NCBI RefSeq assembly: GCF_904848585.1
Contig: NZ_CAJHCR010000001.1
Location: 1,426,001 to 1,490,000 of the forward strand
Direction: 5' to 3'
DNA length: 64,000 nt
DNA from: Paraburkholderia kirstenboschensis
GTDB taxonomy: Bacteria > Pseudomonadota > Gammaproteobacteria > Burkholderiales > Burkholderiaceae
This document shows positions 35,947-45,343 of this stretch, piece by piece. Position 1 is the stretch's first letter. Every line of letters begins with the position of its first letter. A program made the position numbers and the translations under genes. The notes below the pieces were generated by a model. It did no database searches. It was not told the origin of the DNA and saw only the letters and a list, made by a program, of their open reading frames with translations.

Positions 35947-36365
35947 ATGACCGGACGGGCAACGCCGACCGGTTTCGATGCGGGTCGCACCGTCGCAGTG
36001 ATGGACTGGGACAGTCGCCGTTATCTTGCATGCTCTTTCGCGGTTCCCATGATGGGCGCCGTCCTGCAGACGGTCAATGTGCGCCTGTCACAGGAAGAGA
36101 TCGCTTATACGATCGATCACGCTGGCGTGGAGATACTGTTCGATCACACCGATTTTATGCCCGTCGTCGAGGCGATCTAAGTCCAGCTCGAAACGGTGTG
36201 CACCTTCGTCTGGAGCGACGAAGAGGGCAGCGAGGTCGCTACGCGCTCCATTCCGCTTTCCACTGAATACGCAGCAATGCTTGCCGCAAGTTCGGAGAAC
36301 TATGAATTTTCCGACTTTGACGAGAATACACGGGCAACGGCGTTTTACACGACGGGGACGACGGG
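35947..36365 (+). pseudogene. Long-chain fatty-acid-CoA ligase remnant
   Basis: The frame encodes an internal stretch of a fatty-acyl-CoA ligase: VAVMDWDSRRYLACSFAVPM, NVRLSQEEIAYTIDHAGVE and FDHTDFMPVVEAI, then an in-frame TAA at 36178. The same frame continues with TVCTFVWSDEEGSEVATR and NTRATAFYTTGTTG, where homology ends abruptly. Residues before the first strand and everything after the AMP-binding loop are missing. It differs from the ligase remnant at 19983, but both lose homology shortly after the same P-loop. Confidence 0.82.
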
Positions 36366-36383
36366 CAGTGAAACAGGGGCAGC

Positions 36384-36491
36384 CGCGAACATATCGTCGA
36401 GGCCCTGGAGGTCGCGATTGCGGTCAATGTCGGTGCCGCACTGGTCTACTCGGTGCGAGTCACGGATGCTTACGCCGCCAAAGTGGCGTAG
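36384..36491 (+). pseudogene. C-terminal scrap of an AhpD/carboxymuconolactone decarboxylase-like gene
   Basis: A frame beginning about 20 bases after the ligase remnant gives HIVEALEVAIAVNVGAALVY followed by SVRVTDAYAAKVA and a stop at 36489. It looks like the last helix pair of an AhpD-like alkylhydroperoxidase. There is no start codon of its own. The direct abutment with the ligase remnant marks a deletion junction. Confidence 0.5.
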
Positions 36492-36521
36492 CATCACCAA
36501 CACACTCGAAGGAGATTGAAA

Positions 36522-36824
36522 ATGGTCAATGTCGCCTTGTTCGTTCGATTGGAAGCCAAGCCGGGGAGGGAAGCGGATGTAGAAAACTTCCTCCGTGACG
36601 GTCTGCCGATCGTCCAGGAAGAGCCGTCTACGATCGCGTGGTTCGGGCTCCGACTGGGACCGTCGACGTTTGGTATCTTCGACGCCTTCCCCGATGAGGC
36701 AGGTCGGCAAGCCCATCTGTCGGGGCGTGTCGCCGCGGCGCTGATGGCGCAGGCGCCAGAACTCTTCGCGCAACCGCCTACGATCGAGAAGGTCGACGTG
36801 TTGGCGGCAAAGTTGCCCGGGTAG
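36522..36824 (+). CDS. Antibiotic biosynthesis monooxygenase (ABM) domain protein
   Basis: A 100-residue protein of the dimeric alpha+beta barrel type (VNVALFVRLEAKPGREADVE at the start, then EEPSTIAWFGLRLGPSTFGI and the DAFPDEAGRQAHLSG segment). ABM proteins are small cofactor-free oxygenases or heme/quinone-handling enzymes acting in the cytoplasm. AAGGAGA sits six bases before ATG 36522. Its coding frame is intact, although it lies between a run of gene remnants. It may originally have belonged with the preceding AhpD-like gene; no specific substrate can be named. Confidence 0.87.
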   Translation: MVNVALFVRLEAKPGREADVENFLRDGLPIVQEEPSTIAWFGLRLGPSTFGIFDAFPDEAGRQAHLSGRVAAALMAQAPELFAQPPTIEKVDVLAAKLPG

Positions 36825-37273
36825 AACCTGAATCGAAGTTCGGTCAGGACTACCTCGTAGCCGGCTGCCGGCGCGTGGGCGACGCAGCAAACCTTGCTGA
36901 AGGCGAGATCCGCGACGAGCGTCCACCGGACGGCGCGACGGCATCTGTTGATCCTGCGGGGACCAGGCCAGGGCCGTAGCTGCCCACTTCAAGGAGTCCG
37001 TTGACGTCATTCCTGGTTTCGCGAGGTATGGCGAATGGCCTTTTTCCTCTGCAGCGTCCGGCTGGCGCCTATCCCGTAAGAAATTGCGGCGGACGAGGTC
37101 ATTGCGTGCTTGTTGCGCCTGCAGTGCCGAACGAACTCCTCTGGGCCCCGGGCGGGCACCTGATCTGCTACCAGCCAGCTCCGACCAATTGTGATCGGTC
37201 CGCCCGATCGATGGGCACGCATGGACCTCGTTCTTGCATGCCCAGAGCGATATCTAGCGCCGCGGGCCTCCGT
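36825..37273. other. 449-base region with no recognisable gene
   Basis: Short frames exist on both strands without motifs or ribosome sites. It separates the ABM gene from the truncated chemoreceptor and probably contains the far side of the deletion that removed the receptor's 3' end. Confidence 0.55.
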
Positions 37274-38500
37274 TCAGACATTAAACGACCGCGCAGCCGC
37301 GCTTCGCTGCGCGAGCGCACGCACTTCGCCAGCGACGACTGCGAATCCTCGCCCTTGCTCGCCGGCGCGAGCCGCCTCAACGGCCGCGTTGAGTGCCAGG
37401 ATGTTTGTCTGAAAAGCGATACCCTCGATTACCGCGATAATCTCACTCACCTCTGACGAGCTCTCGCTAATACCTTCCATGGTCCTGACGACGCTCTGCA
37501 TCACGGTGCCACCGGAGGTCGCAGTGTCGGATGCCTTTTCAGCAAGCGACGACGCGAGTCCCGCATTCCCGGCATTCTGGCGCACCGTGCTCGTCAGTTC
37601 TTCCATGCTGGCCGCCGTTTGCTCCAAAGAGGCGGCCTGCTCTTCCGTACGCGCGGACAGACTCAGATTGCCTGCCGCGATTTCCGAACTCGCCATCGCG
37701 ACGCCATCCGCGTTGCGGCGCACCGTGCCCACGACGCTTAGCAGACTGGATTGCATGTCGGCAAGTGCTTTCAGCAAAGCGCCGAGCTCGTCCGAGCGAT
37801 CTATGTGTATCTTCGAAGTCAGGTCGCCCTGCGCAACTCTGCGCGCTACCTGTACCGCAGTTGCAAGCGGTCGGGTGATTGAGCGGCTGAACAGCATCGC
37901 ACCGCTCAGTCCCGCTGCGAAGGCACCCAACATCAGCGCCAGGCTGATTGCGCCGGCCCGACGCGCGTCACGGTCGGCTTGCGCCGACATCGCCGCGGTC
38001 TTCCTCGCGATCTGCTCGACCACGTCACCGAGCAAACGCGCCGGCTCGCGATCGACGCCGGCCACGGCCCGGTCACCGACTGTCGGCTCGAAATCGTTGG
38101 CCTTGAACGCTTCCAGTCCCTTCCGATAGCCATTGCCCATACTCGCGTGCGCGTTGGCGAACTGCTCGACGATCGCACGAGTACCGGGCTCATCGAGCGT
38201 TGAAAGCAACACTTTCGTCTCGTCGTCGACAAGGCGCTCCTGTCTCTCGAAGGCGGCCCATCCCTTGTCGAGTTTTACCGGGTCCTTGCCACGCAACAGC
38301 ACGTCTTTCCATTCCTGCACTTGCAGTTTGAAGTTCACAAGGGTATTCGCGGCCATGCGCTCGTTCGCGACGTGTATGCGCACAAGCTCGTCGTACTCGC
38401 CAAGCGAGCGATGCATCGAGTAAAGGCCGTACATGGCGCCGGCGAACATCAGGAAGAGTGCCGCGGCAAAGCCGAGCGGGAGCTTCAATGCGAGTTTCAT
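37274..38500 (-). pseudogene. Methyl-accepting chemotaxis protein, truncated in the signalling hairpin
   Basis: The 408-residue frame has an N-terminal membrane segment, a four-helix periplasmic ligand domain (about residues 30-190), a second membrane segment near 190-215, a HAMP domain ([20 protein letters not shown]) and the first half of the kinase-control coiled coil. It reaches the conserved tip ([20 protein letters not shown], then [19 protein letters not shown]) and diverges into RSFNV and a stop. The whole return helix with its methylation sites and any CheR-binding tail is absent, so it should not signal normally. Confidence 0.85.
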
Positions 38501-38766
38501 GCAAGCCTGAGAGATGAAGTGGACGCCGTACCGTGCGCATCGTGTCTGACACCATTGCGGTCTGCGGTCGGGCGATTACTCTCAGGGTTTACGGCAGTGC
38601 ATGGGATGATCTGAATAGTCGAAAGCAGATTTGACGGAAACGCACGGAGAAACTGTTCTGGCACCGCAAACACAAACACACTACATAAAGGCCTTGGGGA
38701 CGGCCGCCGACATGCGCAGCCGTGCTCCTCGTCGTCACGCTTTGCAAGCGAGAACGTAAGGTCCAG

Positions 38767-40797
38767 TCAGAACGGCCACCAGCCTTTACCGCCGTTGCCG
38801 CTGTCTTCGTCGTTCCGGTGACGTCCGTCGTGATGACCGTGATCGTCGGAATCCCGGTCGAAGTCGAAAAGATCGAACAGGTCGCCTATGGCGGGGGAAT
38901 TTACTGGCACATACGGGTTATCGCGGCGCTGGACAGGATTTGGCAGATTGTCACGACTGCGTTCTGTAATCGTCGGAAGTCCCCAGTTCCGTTCGATGAA
39001 TTTGACCACCGACGCGTGGTCGGCGTAGCCGTGCGAAATTCGTCCTCCTACGGAATACTTCGAAACTGCGATCATAGGGATACGTGAGCCGTCGCCGAAA
39101 AAATCGATGGGCTGGATGTAGCCTGAATCGTAGTATCCGCCGCCTTCGTCCGTGGTGATGAGGATCGCTGTATTGGCCCACAACTTCGGATCGCTCTTCA
39201 CCGCGTCGACGAGTTTTCTTACGAACGCCTCGTAGAGCCCGAATTTCGACGACGTAGGATGTCCATCGAGCAGTCCGCCAGGTTTCACGAACGATACCGC
39301 GGGCAGGTTTCCAGCCTGTATGTCCGCATACAGATCCGGCAAATCTGCGAGATGAGTATCGCGCACCTGCTGATTCGTCATGATCGACGTCTCATACAGG
39401 AACGGATTGCAGATGTTGCAATAGACGCTTGTCGACGGATCCTTGATAAAACTACGCCACCCTTCGCCGTAGTATTTCCAGGCAATGTTGCGATCAAGCA
39501 GCGTGTCGCCGATGGTCCGTACGGGTGACGGAGGGATCGTATAAGGCGATTGAGTCGTGTCGAGTACCGTGCCGTCGCCGTTGTAGCCGGGGTTATAGTT
39601 GTTCAGCAGGTAATAGTGCTTTGGCGCGCAGTTAGGCTTCGGGTGATAGGGCAGTGACTGGAGGTAACGGCGGATGGGACCGACGCCCGGCTGACTCGAA
39701 TCCGAACAGTCGCTGTAACTGCCACCGGAATACCCGTCCTGCGTGTACCAGTTGTTGGTGCCGGACAAAGGATTCGGGTTTTCAATCTGGTCCGATGGCG
39801 GTGTTGCGGGATGGCCGTTACCGTCCGTATAGAAATATGCGTCGGCGGCACCAATCATGATGCTGTTCGCTCCCGTGCCGCCCATTACCGGTTGGTGGTA
39901 GTTGTCGCTCATCGAGTATTGCCGCGCCAACTGCGTGAAGTACGGCATGTCCCCGCTGTTCACGTTGTAGAACCCGAGCGCATTCGAGCCTTCACCGGTG
40001 GTCTGGTCGTCAAACGGCGTGGGTTGTGGTTTGCCATTGCTGCCCGCACCGATAGTGGTTTCGACCCACGCAAAAAGATCGCCGAGGCAGCCGCTCGGAT
40101 TTTCGCGGCTTGCGTGGGCGAGATCGCAGTCCGACTGCTGCCATGCCTGATAGAAGCGGTGCACAGGGCCACCCATGTACGCGTCGTAAAGCGGCGGTTG
40201 AAGCAGAAATGGACCGTTCAGCAAAGCGTTGTAGTTGGCTACGCGCGAGTCCTTCACATCTTTCGGCAGTCCCGATGCGCCGCTTAGCAGTTGATCGATG
40301 TCGGATGCCTCGAGCGCTTCGCCCTCAACGTGAACAGCCGCATCGTGACTGGCGAAAGGTGGCGGGCTTGCGTCGCTCGCAGCAGTAGGTGATCCGCCAG
40401 TGTTGGGAGCAGGCAGCGTCCCGTACGGGGTCTTGTTCGACGGGGCAAGCGAAAACCTTGCGGGTCCGATCAACTGCGCCTCGTACTGTTGCGCCTTCTT
40501 GAAGTTCGGACCCGGCGAGCCATCTGCATTGACGATGCCTTGCGAAAGCAGGTTCCACACCGACTGGCCGTGTGCCGGCTGATACGTGCCGAAAACGTGG
40601 TCGAAGGTTCGATTCTCTCCGACTACAACGATTACATGTTTAATTGGTGTTTGCGTTTCCAACTTATGGTCGCCACCTGCAGCAGTCACGCCTGCGGGCC
40701 AACTGGAGAACGCCAACGCAGCTGCACCTGCGAAAGCCGCTAAGGAAATACGGAAGTATCCCTGATTACATGAGTGTGAAAAACGAAAGGCTGCCAT
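38767..40797 (-). CDS. Secreted phosphoesterase (phospholipase C/AcpA-type phosphatase family)
   Basis: A 676-residue exported enzyme with a signal sequence in about residues 1-40 (LAAFAGAAALAFSSWPAGVT). The phosphoesterase domain begins IKHVIVVVGENRTFDHVFGT, where the Glu-Asn and Thr are the family's metal-binding and nucleophile positions. It later shows MSDNYHQPVMGGTGANS, ITTDEGGGYYDSG and RIPMIAVS, which supply further metal ligands. The end is a His/Asp/Gly-rich tail. Relatives hydrolyse phospholipids or phosphomonoesters outside the cytoplasm. It is transcribed alone; its upstream gap also faces an AraC remnant. Confidence 0.92.
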   Translation of the reverse strand: MAAFRFSHSCNQGYFRISLAAFAGAAALAFSSWPAGVTAAGGDHKLETQTPIKHVIVVVGENRTFDHVFGTYQPAHGQSVWNLLSQGIVNADGSPGPNFKKAQQYEAQLIGPARFSLAPSNKTPYGTLPAPNTGGSPTAASDASPPPFASHDAAVHVEGEALEASDIDQLLSGASGLPKDVKDSRVANYNALLNGPFLLQPPLYDAYMGGPVHRFYQAWQQSDCDLAHASRENPSGCLGDLFAWVETTIGAGSNGKPQPTPFDDQTTGEGSNALGFYNVNSGDMPYFTQLARQYSMSDNYHQPVMGGTGANSIMIGAADAYFYTDGNGHPATPPSDQIENPNPLSGTNNWYTQDGYSGGSYSDCSDSSQPGVGPIRRYLQSLPYHPKPNCAPKHYYLLNNYNPGYNGDGTVLDTTQSPYTIPPSPVRTIGDTLLDRNIAWKYYGEGWRSFIKDPSTSVYCNICNPFLYETSIMTNQQVRDTHLADLPDLYADIQAGNLPAVSFVKPGGLLDGHPTSSKFGLYEAFVRKLVDAVKSDPKLWANTAILITTDEGGGYYDSGYIQPIDFFGDGSRIPMIAVSKYSVGGRISHGYADHASVVKFIERNWGLPTITERSRDNLPNPVQRRDNPYVPVNSPAIGDLFDLFDFDRDSDDHGHHDGRHRNDEDSGNGGKGWWPF

Positions 40798-41203
40798 TAC
40801 CCGTCTCCTTACCGTTGGTTACAACGGTAAGACCTTAGAAGCGGGCTATGAACGTTGAGAGTCGCCTGGATTACAAAGGGCTGTCGTCAGCGTCTCATAT
40901 GGCGCCAAGCATGGAATATGGCGAATGATCACTGATATGCGTCTGATAGTGGCGAGCCGGCGGGCGGACGCGACGACTCCTCGGCCATGTGGTACTCGAA
41001 GGCGCACCGCAGTGCATTTAAGGGAGCGCGCTACCGTGAGTAATCGAAGCTCAACGCGCTCCCTGTCTGTTGCAGATACTTTGGGATACAAACAAAGATG
41101 CGGGGGAGAGTGGAGAGAAACGACGGGAGTCCTGGCGCGATGTGGCGAAAGGCGAGGCCTCAACTGCGTTTGCTGCCTTGCTCGCTTTCTACCTGTGCCG
41201 CTG
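40798..41203. other. 406-base region upstream of the phosphoesterase gene
   Basis: No intact gene seen. It should contain the phosphoesterase promoter (minus strand) and the sequence beyond the 3' end of the AraC remnant. Confidence 0.55.
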
Positions 41204-41570
41204 CAGCACGCGAAAACCGCATTTGATATTCGCTCGGGGACAACCCGGTCTTGCGCTTGAACAATTGCCGGAATGTGCTGGTATCGCCATAACCGACACA
41301 GTAAACGCTTCGCGACCTCGATACGCAGATTCTGCAGGTACGTCAAAGGTGCGAGCCCGACGGCTTCCTTGAAACGGCGATTGAGCGTGCGTTCGCTGAC
41401 CGCAAGCGATGCCGCCAGATCGCTTAACCGGAAGCCCTGTTGCAACGTCGTCTCCATCTGTTGCTGGGCACGCGCGACGAGCGTGTCGGTATGTCCGTGT
41501 TCGTGAAGAAGCGTTGCAAAGGACGCCTGCGAAGTCCGGTTCATGTCGATCAACAGCGCCACCGAAAGAT
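41204..41570 (-). pseudogene. AraC-family regulator remnant (GlxA/FtrA-like C-terminal domain)
   Basis: Reading the minus strand, LLIDMNRTSQASFATLLHEH and the first helix-turn-helix (FRLSDLAASLAVSERTLNRR) are followed by LAPLTYLQNLRIEVAKR. The frame then shifts, and the second helix-turn-helix (VYCVGYGDTSTFRQLFKRKT, GLSPSEYQMRF) continues in another frame. About ten residues that normally join the two motifs are missing. The N-terminal DJ-1/PfpI-like domain is also gone. The gene is dead by deletion and frameshift. Confidence 0.82.
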
Positions 41571-41687
41571 GAGCGCAACATCCGCCACCGATGAAGGTGG
41601 TGTTGCTGTTGGTCGCTGGCCTTGCATGCGGTCGACGCGCGATGGTTCTACGGGGTCAACAGTGGTCGTAGTTCGGTGTCCGTCGCG

Positions 41688-41900
41688 CGCGTGTCGGACC
41701 CGCTGTCGCTCAACATCGCCGCCGACGTGCTCAACGCTTTGCTGATGCCGTTGGTTGCAGGACCGCTGATCGCGCTGGCGAGCGGCCCTGTGTTGCCCGC
41801 TGCAGAGCGAGTGCGCGGCGCATTTCGCATGGCTCCGATCACTGGCGTGAGCATCGCGTGCGGCATCGGCATCGTAGGGGCGCCCGGCGTGTTGCTGTGA
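41688..41900 (+). pseudogene. Possible C-terminal fragment of an Nramp-type divalent metal transporter
   Basis: The segment DPLSLNIAADVLNALLMPLV, followed by a hydrophobic stretch and LPAAERVRGAFRM, resembles the last membrane helices and linker of Nramp-family transporters. No start or upstream domain is present. The assignment rests on about 50 residues and is tentative. Confidence 0.4.
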
Positions 41901-41938
41901 GGCCAATCAGACATGCCTGGCCATCATTGGCCAGCATG

Positions 41939-42439
41939 TCAGCAGTCGGCCACGATAAAGCGGCGCAATTGACGCACGAACTCCGCGCGGGCGGCGGCAG
42001 GCAGTTGCCGTCCGACGGGTATACGCTGCCAGCCGTCGCAAAGATAGACGGCGCCATCGCTGTCGCCGAGAGACACGGCCAAGCGGGCCGCATTCATCCG
42101 ATACATCGTGCGGCGTCCGCACTCGTGTACTTCGACGATCACGAACGGGGGCGCGAACGTCAGTACCTCGCCGTCCGTTGCGTGCCTGGAGTAGGCGATA
42201 AACGCAATGCCGACGGCCACGGTGCAAAGCATCGAGAAGGGCAGCGTGAGCCACGCGCCGAATGCGAATGACGCTGCCACGCCGATCGCGAGCTCGAGCG
42301 CCATGAGGAACACGGTCGCGGCGAGCGACTGCCGCGGCGTGAGGGAGCAGTTGCGCTTGATGCGCCACTCGCGGCTCGGCACACCCCCCTCGTCGTCGAA
42401 AGGGCCAGGCCGGTACGACCGCCTGAAGTATGCGTACAT
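41939..42439 (-). CDS. DUF2244 membrane protein
   Basis: A 166-residue protein with the DUF2244 pattern: a basic N-terminus with REWRIKRNCSLTPRQSLAA, two adjacent membrane helices (about residues 40-85), then a soluble C-terminal domain (VEVHECGRRTMYRMNAARLA and later RQLRRFIVADC). DUF2244 genes are often found with cytochrome oxidase genes, and a caa3-type cluster starts about 3 kb downstream here, though remnants lie in between. The function is unknown; a link to oxidase assembly or the electron-transport membrane is a guess from co-occurrence. Confidence 0.85.
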   Translation of the reverse strand: MYAYFRRSYRPGPFDDEGGVPSREWRIKRNCSLTPRQSLAATVFLMALELAIGVAASFAFGAWLTLPFSMLCTVAVGIAFIAYSRHATDGEVLTFAPPFVIVEVHECGRRTMYRMNAARLAVSLGDSDGAVYLCDGWQRIPVGRQLPAAARAEFVRQLRRFIVADC

Positions 42440-42517
42440 GATCGAAAGTCCCGCGTCGTGGGGCCATTCGTGACGGACAATGCGCGTGCCGCGCTGCCCG
42501 CTCTGCCTTCGTAAGTA

Positions 42518-42900
42518 TCACTCGTTCGAGACGCTGCCCCTCGTCGAATGACGGGATGTATCGGCATTTCCAGCTTGCCAGCGCGCGACGAACGACGCGG
42601 CGATCCGGTCGGCCAACGCCCCGAGAATGCGGCGCAGCGCAGCGGCCTGCGCCGCCGCGCCGCGGTTCTCCAGCGCCGCCTTGAGCGTCGTCTGTTGCGT
42701 CAAGGTAGCGCGGGCGGCCTGCCCCGATTGCAGCGTCCACCCCGCTTGAAATGTCACCGTTTCGCACGCATCGGTCTCGGCATCGAGCATCGCGACGACG
42801 AGCATCCGAGTGTTGGGCGGCACCGGCGCGTCCGGGAAGATGAACACGCCTGGAGGCAGCCGGCTCGTCAGGTCCTGCTTGCATTCAAGCTGATGGAACC
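42518..42900 (-). pseudogene. PqiC-like lipoprotein remnant
   Basis: A frame ending at 42518 carries a plausible C-terminal half of a PqiC/ABC-auxiliary lipoprotein (LPPGVFIFPDAPVPPNTRML, QAGWTLQSGQAARATLTQQT, AALRRILGALADRIAASF). The frame continues upstream to 43069 but there the residues are unrelated and no lipobox or signal peptide is found, so the N-terminus has been lost or shifted. PqiC partners with MCE proteins in lipid transport between membranes; no partners are nearby. Confidence 0.5.
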
Positions 42901-43246
42901 CAAGAAAACCTGGCGACGCATTTCGTTGTATTCGCGATCGTGCGTCATCGAACCACGCGCACACGCAAATGCGTGAAAAACGTGGCGCCGCAGCGACGGT
43001 CCCGAAAAGATCAAGCTGTTGCTCGCAGGCATTGCCTTCAGAGACGGCGAGCCGATTCATGACGATCAACCGGTTCAGCAGAAACTCGCACCGATACGGC
43101 GTGCTCCGTTCGGGCGCTGGCCGATCTTCCGGCTTGGCTTTTCTTTCGTCTCGTCTGGCCCACCATCCCTATCTCGACTAGGTGCTCATGTGTTGCGCGG
43201 CGAGCCTTTTCTGCTCTGGAGACCGGTTGATCAACACGGCACCGGA

Positions 43247-43780
43247 CTACGACGGGCCGCCCGCGTCCGCCTTGACCCCGCGGGATGTGTTGCGTTCCAG
43301 TCTCATGTACATATTCGCCGCCACGATACCGAAGACGATGTGAACGAGCAGGCTGGCCCAGTTGCGTGCTTCTGCGAACCACGGAAAAAACTGTGTCATG
43401 CCGTAAAAATTAATCAGGTAAACGACTGCAGCGAAAGCGCCACCAGCCAGTGAAGCCATCCCCATGCTCGAGTCAAGGTTGAATGACGTCATGATCAGAC
43501 CGAGGATAAGCGTGAATACGATGGCAAGGGCAAAATGCACCACAAAGGCCGCGAGCACGATGCCAACTGAGAATGCTTGCGACGATTGCAATGCGCCTCG
43601 TCCCAGCATGATCGCGGCGACCATGCGTGGGGGCTCCAGCAGACTTGCGCCTGTCATCAGTGCCATCACGATAACCCCTAACGCCAGGAACACAACGCCC
43701 GCGATGACGCCTGCCAGCACGGCTGCCCGCCAGTCAGGCCGGCCGTGTGTGAAATGATGGGAATTCAAGTGAAGTTCCAC
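43247..43780 (-). CDS. Membrane protein of unknown function (four predicted helices)
   Basis: A 177-residue protein. After a short His-rich N-terminus (MELHLNSHHFTHGRPDWRAA) come four hydrophobic segments (around residues 20-45, 70-100, 108-130 and 140-165) and a basic tail. The pattern matches small conserved proteobacterial membrane proteins with no assigned role. It has a clean frame and is flanked by intergenic sequence on both sides. I see no metal-binding or catalytic motif. Confidence 0.78.
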   Translation of the reverse strand: MELHLNSHHFTHGRPDWRAAVLAGVIAGVVFLALGVIVMALMTGASLLEPPRMVAAIMLGRGALQSSQAFSVGIVLAAFVVHFALAIVFTLILGLIMTSFNLDSSMGMASLAGGAFAAVVYLINFYGMTQFFPWFAEARNWASLLVHIVFGIVAANMYMRLERNTSRGVKADAGGPS

Positions 43781-44052
43781 AATATCTCTCCCGACTGATT
43801 CGGATAATTCATTCTAGTCCTCCAACTCGCGAGATTGATAGCGCCGCATGGCTATCGCCACCGCGACGGATGATCCTCGCTCTGGCGACGACGTGGCGTG
43901 ATGAACTGTACGTGCAAGAGACCCTTGAGGCACGTCAGTTGTTGGTCGCGGCAGTCCTGCCAGCGGATCGATAATTAATCTTTTAGTTCGCAGTGGAGGA
44001 TCAAATGCCTGCGAAGCCACGCTCCCCGCATCGACGTTGAAGGAGAAAACGC

Positions 44053-44136
44053 ATGGCTAACAGGCTGAATGGCTATGAGGCAGCGGTGCTCGCCGTCGAC
44101 GGCTCGACGCAGAAGTCTGCCAGGCCGGCGAAGTGA
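44053..44136 (+). pseudogene. Possible N-terminal scrap of a DJ-1/PfpI-type protein
   Basis: An ATG with AGGAGAAAACGC upstream opens a frame MANRLNGYEAAVLAVDGSTQ that ends after 27 residues. Its VLAVDG strand resembles the first strand of DJ-1/PfpI proteins (usual sequence VLATDGFE). Only this segment remains, so the assignment is weak. Confidence 0.35.
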
Positions 44137-44204
44137 ACGGCGACACGATCCGGTGGTTCGGCATGAGTGCAATTCCGCTGCTGCCAGCCTATGAGGATTC
44201 CCTA

Positions 44205-44507
44205 ATGCACATCACTTTTCCCGACGACAGGCCGGTCTTCGACGGCGTGAATCTGACAGTGCGCTTTACGGCGCGCGTCGACGGCGAGCCGGTTGAGTGC
44301 GGCAATTACCGCCGAGGCACTGGAAGATCATTTCGACGCCCATTCCGCGCTGGAATCCGCCTCAATGGCTGCTTTCGACAACGGCGCAATCCTATCCGTT
44401 CGGTTTGCGCGGAAGCGATCGACCAGAACGGCGGCAAAGGAGTAGTGTTACATAGCGGACGGTTCAGAGTGGACGGCATGGAACCCGATCGCGGCACCAC
44501 GGCATAG
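44205..44507 (+). pseudogene. DUF1488 gene with two compensating frameshifts
   Basis: From ATG 44205 the product begins MHITFPDDRPVFDGVNLTVR and VDGEPVEC as in DUF1488 proteins. The expected next part (AITAEALEDHFDAHSALESA) is found in the neighbouring frame from about 44302 to 44390. The original frame then resumes with GGKGVVLHSGRF to the stop at 44507. Frame is thus lost and regained, leaving about 30 scrambled residues in the centre. This is either a decayed gene or, less likely, two sequencing indels. Confidence 0.65.
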
Positions 44508-44602
44508 TCGCGGCGCGTGCCACCGCATGCACCTCTGTGTCGGCGCGAGTGAGGTGGGGCGGCATAGTCTGCAACCGCTAGTCAACGATGGAAGGAGGCC
44601 AC

Positions 44603-45160
44603 ATGTCACTCATCGTCGCAGCACGCTTTACGACATTCCCCGCCGCTGAAGACGCGGCGCAACGGCTCATCAATGCCGGTTTTGTCGAGGAGGACGTCAC
44701 ATTGTTTTTCGTCAATCCGATCGGCCAGCACGCACGCTTTCGGCCCGGCGGCGATATCAGCGCCGATGCAAACGCGACGGAGGCGCCGAAGGGTGCCGAA
44801 ATGGGCGTCGCGATTGGCGCAGCGGTTGGCGCGGTGGTCGGCGTCGGGATCTTCGCGGCGTTTTCGGCGCCGCTTATCGTGTCGCTGATCGCGGCCGGGG
44901 TGAGTGCGTATGTCGGTTCATTGGTCGGCGCGATGATGCGCACGCATGAAGCCAGCAACGAAGGAACCCGTGATTCCGGTGTGCTGGTGGCCGTACACGT
45001 GTCGCCGGACAGCCAGTTGGACGCCGCACGGGTGCTCCGCGATGCGGGAGGCGCGGCGATTGAACGCGCGACCGGCCGCTGGCAACAAGGGCGGTGGGCC
45101 GACTTCGATCCGCTCAAGCAGCCTGTACCGCTCAACGAATTCAGTGAGAAGCACGCCTGA
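44603..45160 (+). CDS. Glycine-zipper membrane protein of unknown function
   Basis: A 185-residue protein starting MSLIVAARFTTFPAAEDAAQ. GGAGG at 44594-44598 fits ATG 44603 better than the ATG at 44588. It has an N-terminal alpha/beta ferredoxin-like domain, a central glycine/alanine-rich hydrophobic pair (MGVAIGAAVGAVVGVGIFAA and a second segment ending SAYVGSLVGAMM), then a C-terminal repeat of the first domain type (VLVAVHVSPDSQLDAARVL). The layout resembles stress-induced glycine-zipper proteins. Function unknown. Confidence 0.78.
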   Translation: MSLIVAARFTTFPAAEDAAQRLINAGFVEEDVTLFFVNPIGQHARFRPGGDISADANATEAPKGAEMGVAIGAAVGAVVGVGIFAAFSAPLIVSLIAAGVSAYVGSLVGAMMRTHEASNEGTRDSGVLVAVHVSPDSQLDAARVLRDAGGAAIERATGRWQQGRWADFDPLKQPVPLNEFSEKHA

Positions 45161-45221
45161 TTGAGGGTATTTTTCGTCGAGATTTTCAGCGAGCCAGGAA
45201 ACAAAAACGGCCCGGCATTTG

Positions 45222-45273
45222 TGAACTGCCCCCCGCAAAGTTGGACACTGATCCAACCTTTGGGTGCAGTTCA
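45222..45273. repeat. Pair of IS3-family-like terminal repeats abutting each other
   Basis: The left sequence TGAACTGCCCCCCGCAAAG and the right sequence, read on the other strand as TGAACTGCACCCAAAGG, face each other across a short centre TTGGACACTGATCCAA. This looks like both ends of an IS3-type element with the interior lost. The 52-bp unit can fold back as a hairpin and is followed by TTTTTT at 45285-45290. It lies downstream of the preceding gene and upstream (by position) of the convergent oxidase cluster. Confidence 0.55.
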
Positions 45274-45343
45274 TTTGTCGGGTCGTTTTTTATTCAGAGC
45301 GGTGCGTTCCAGGCACACGCCTGAGGAACGGTCGGCGCAGGGA

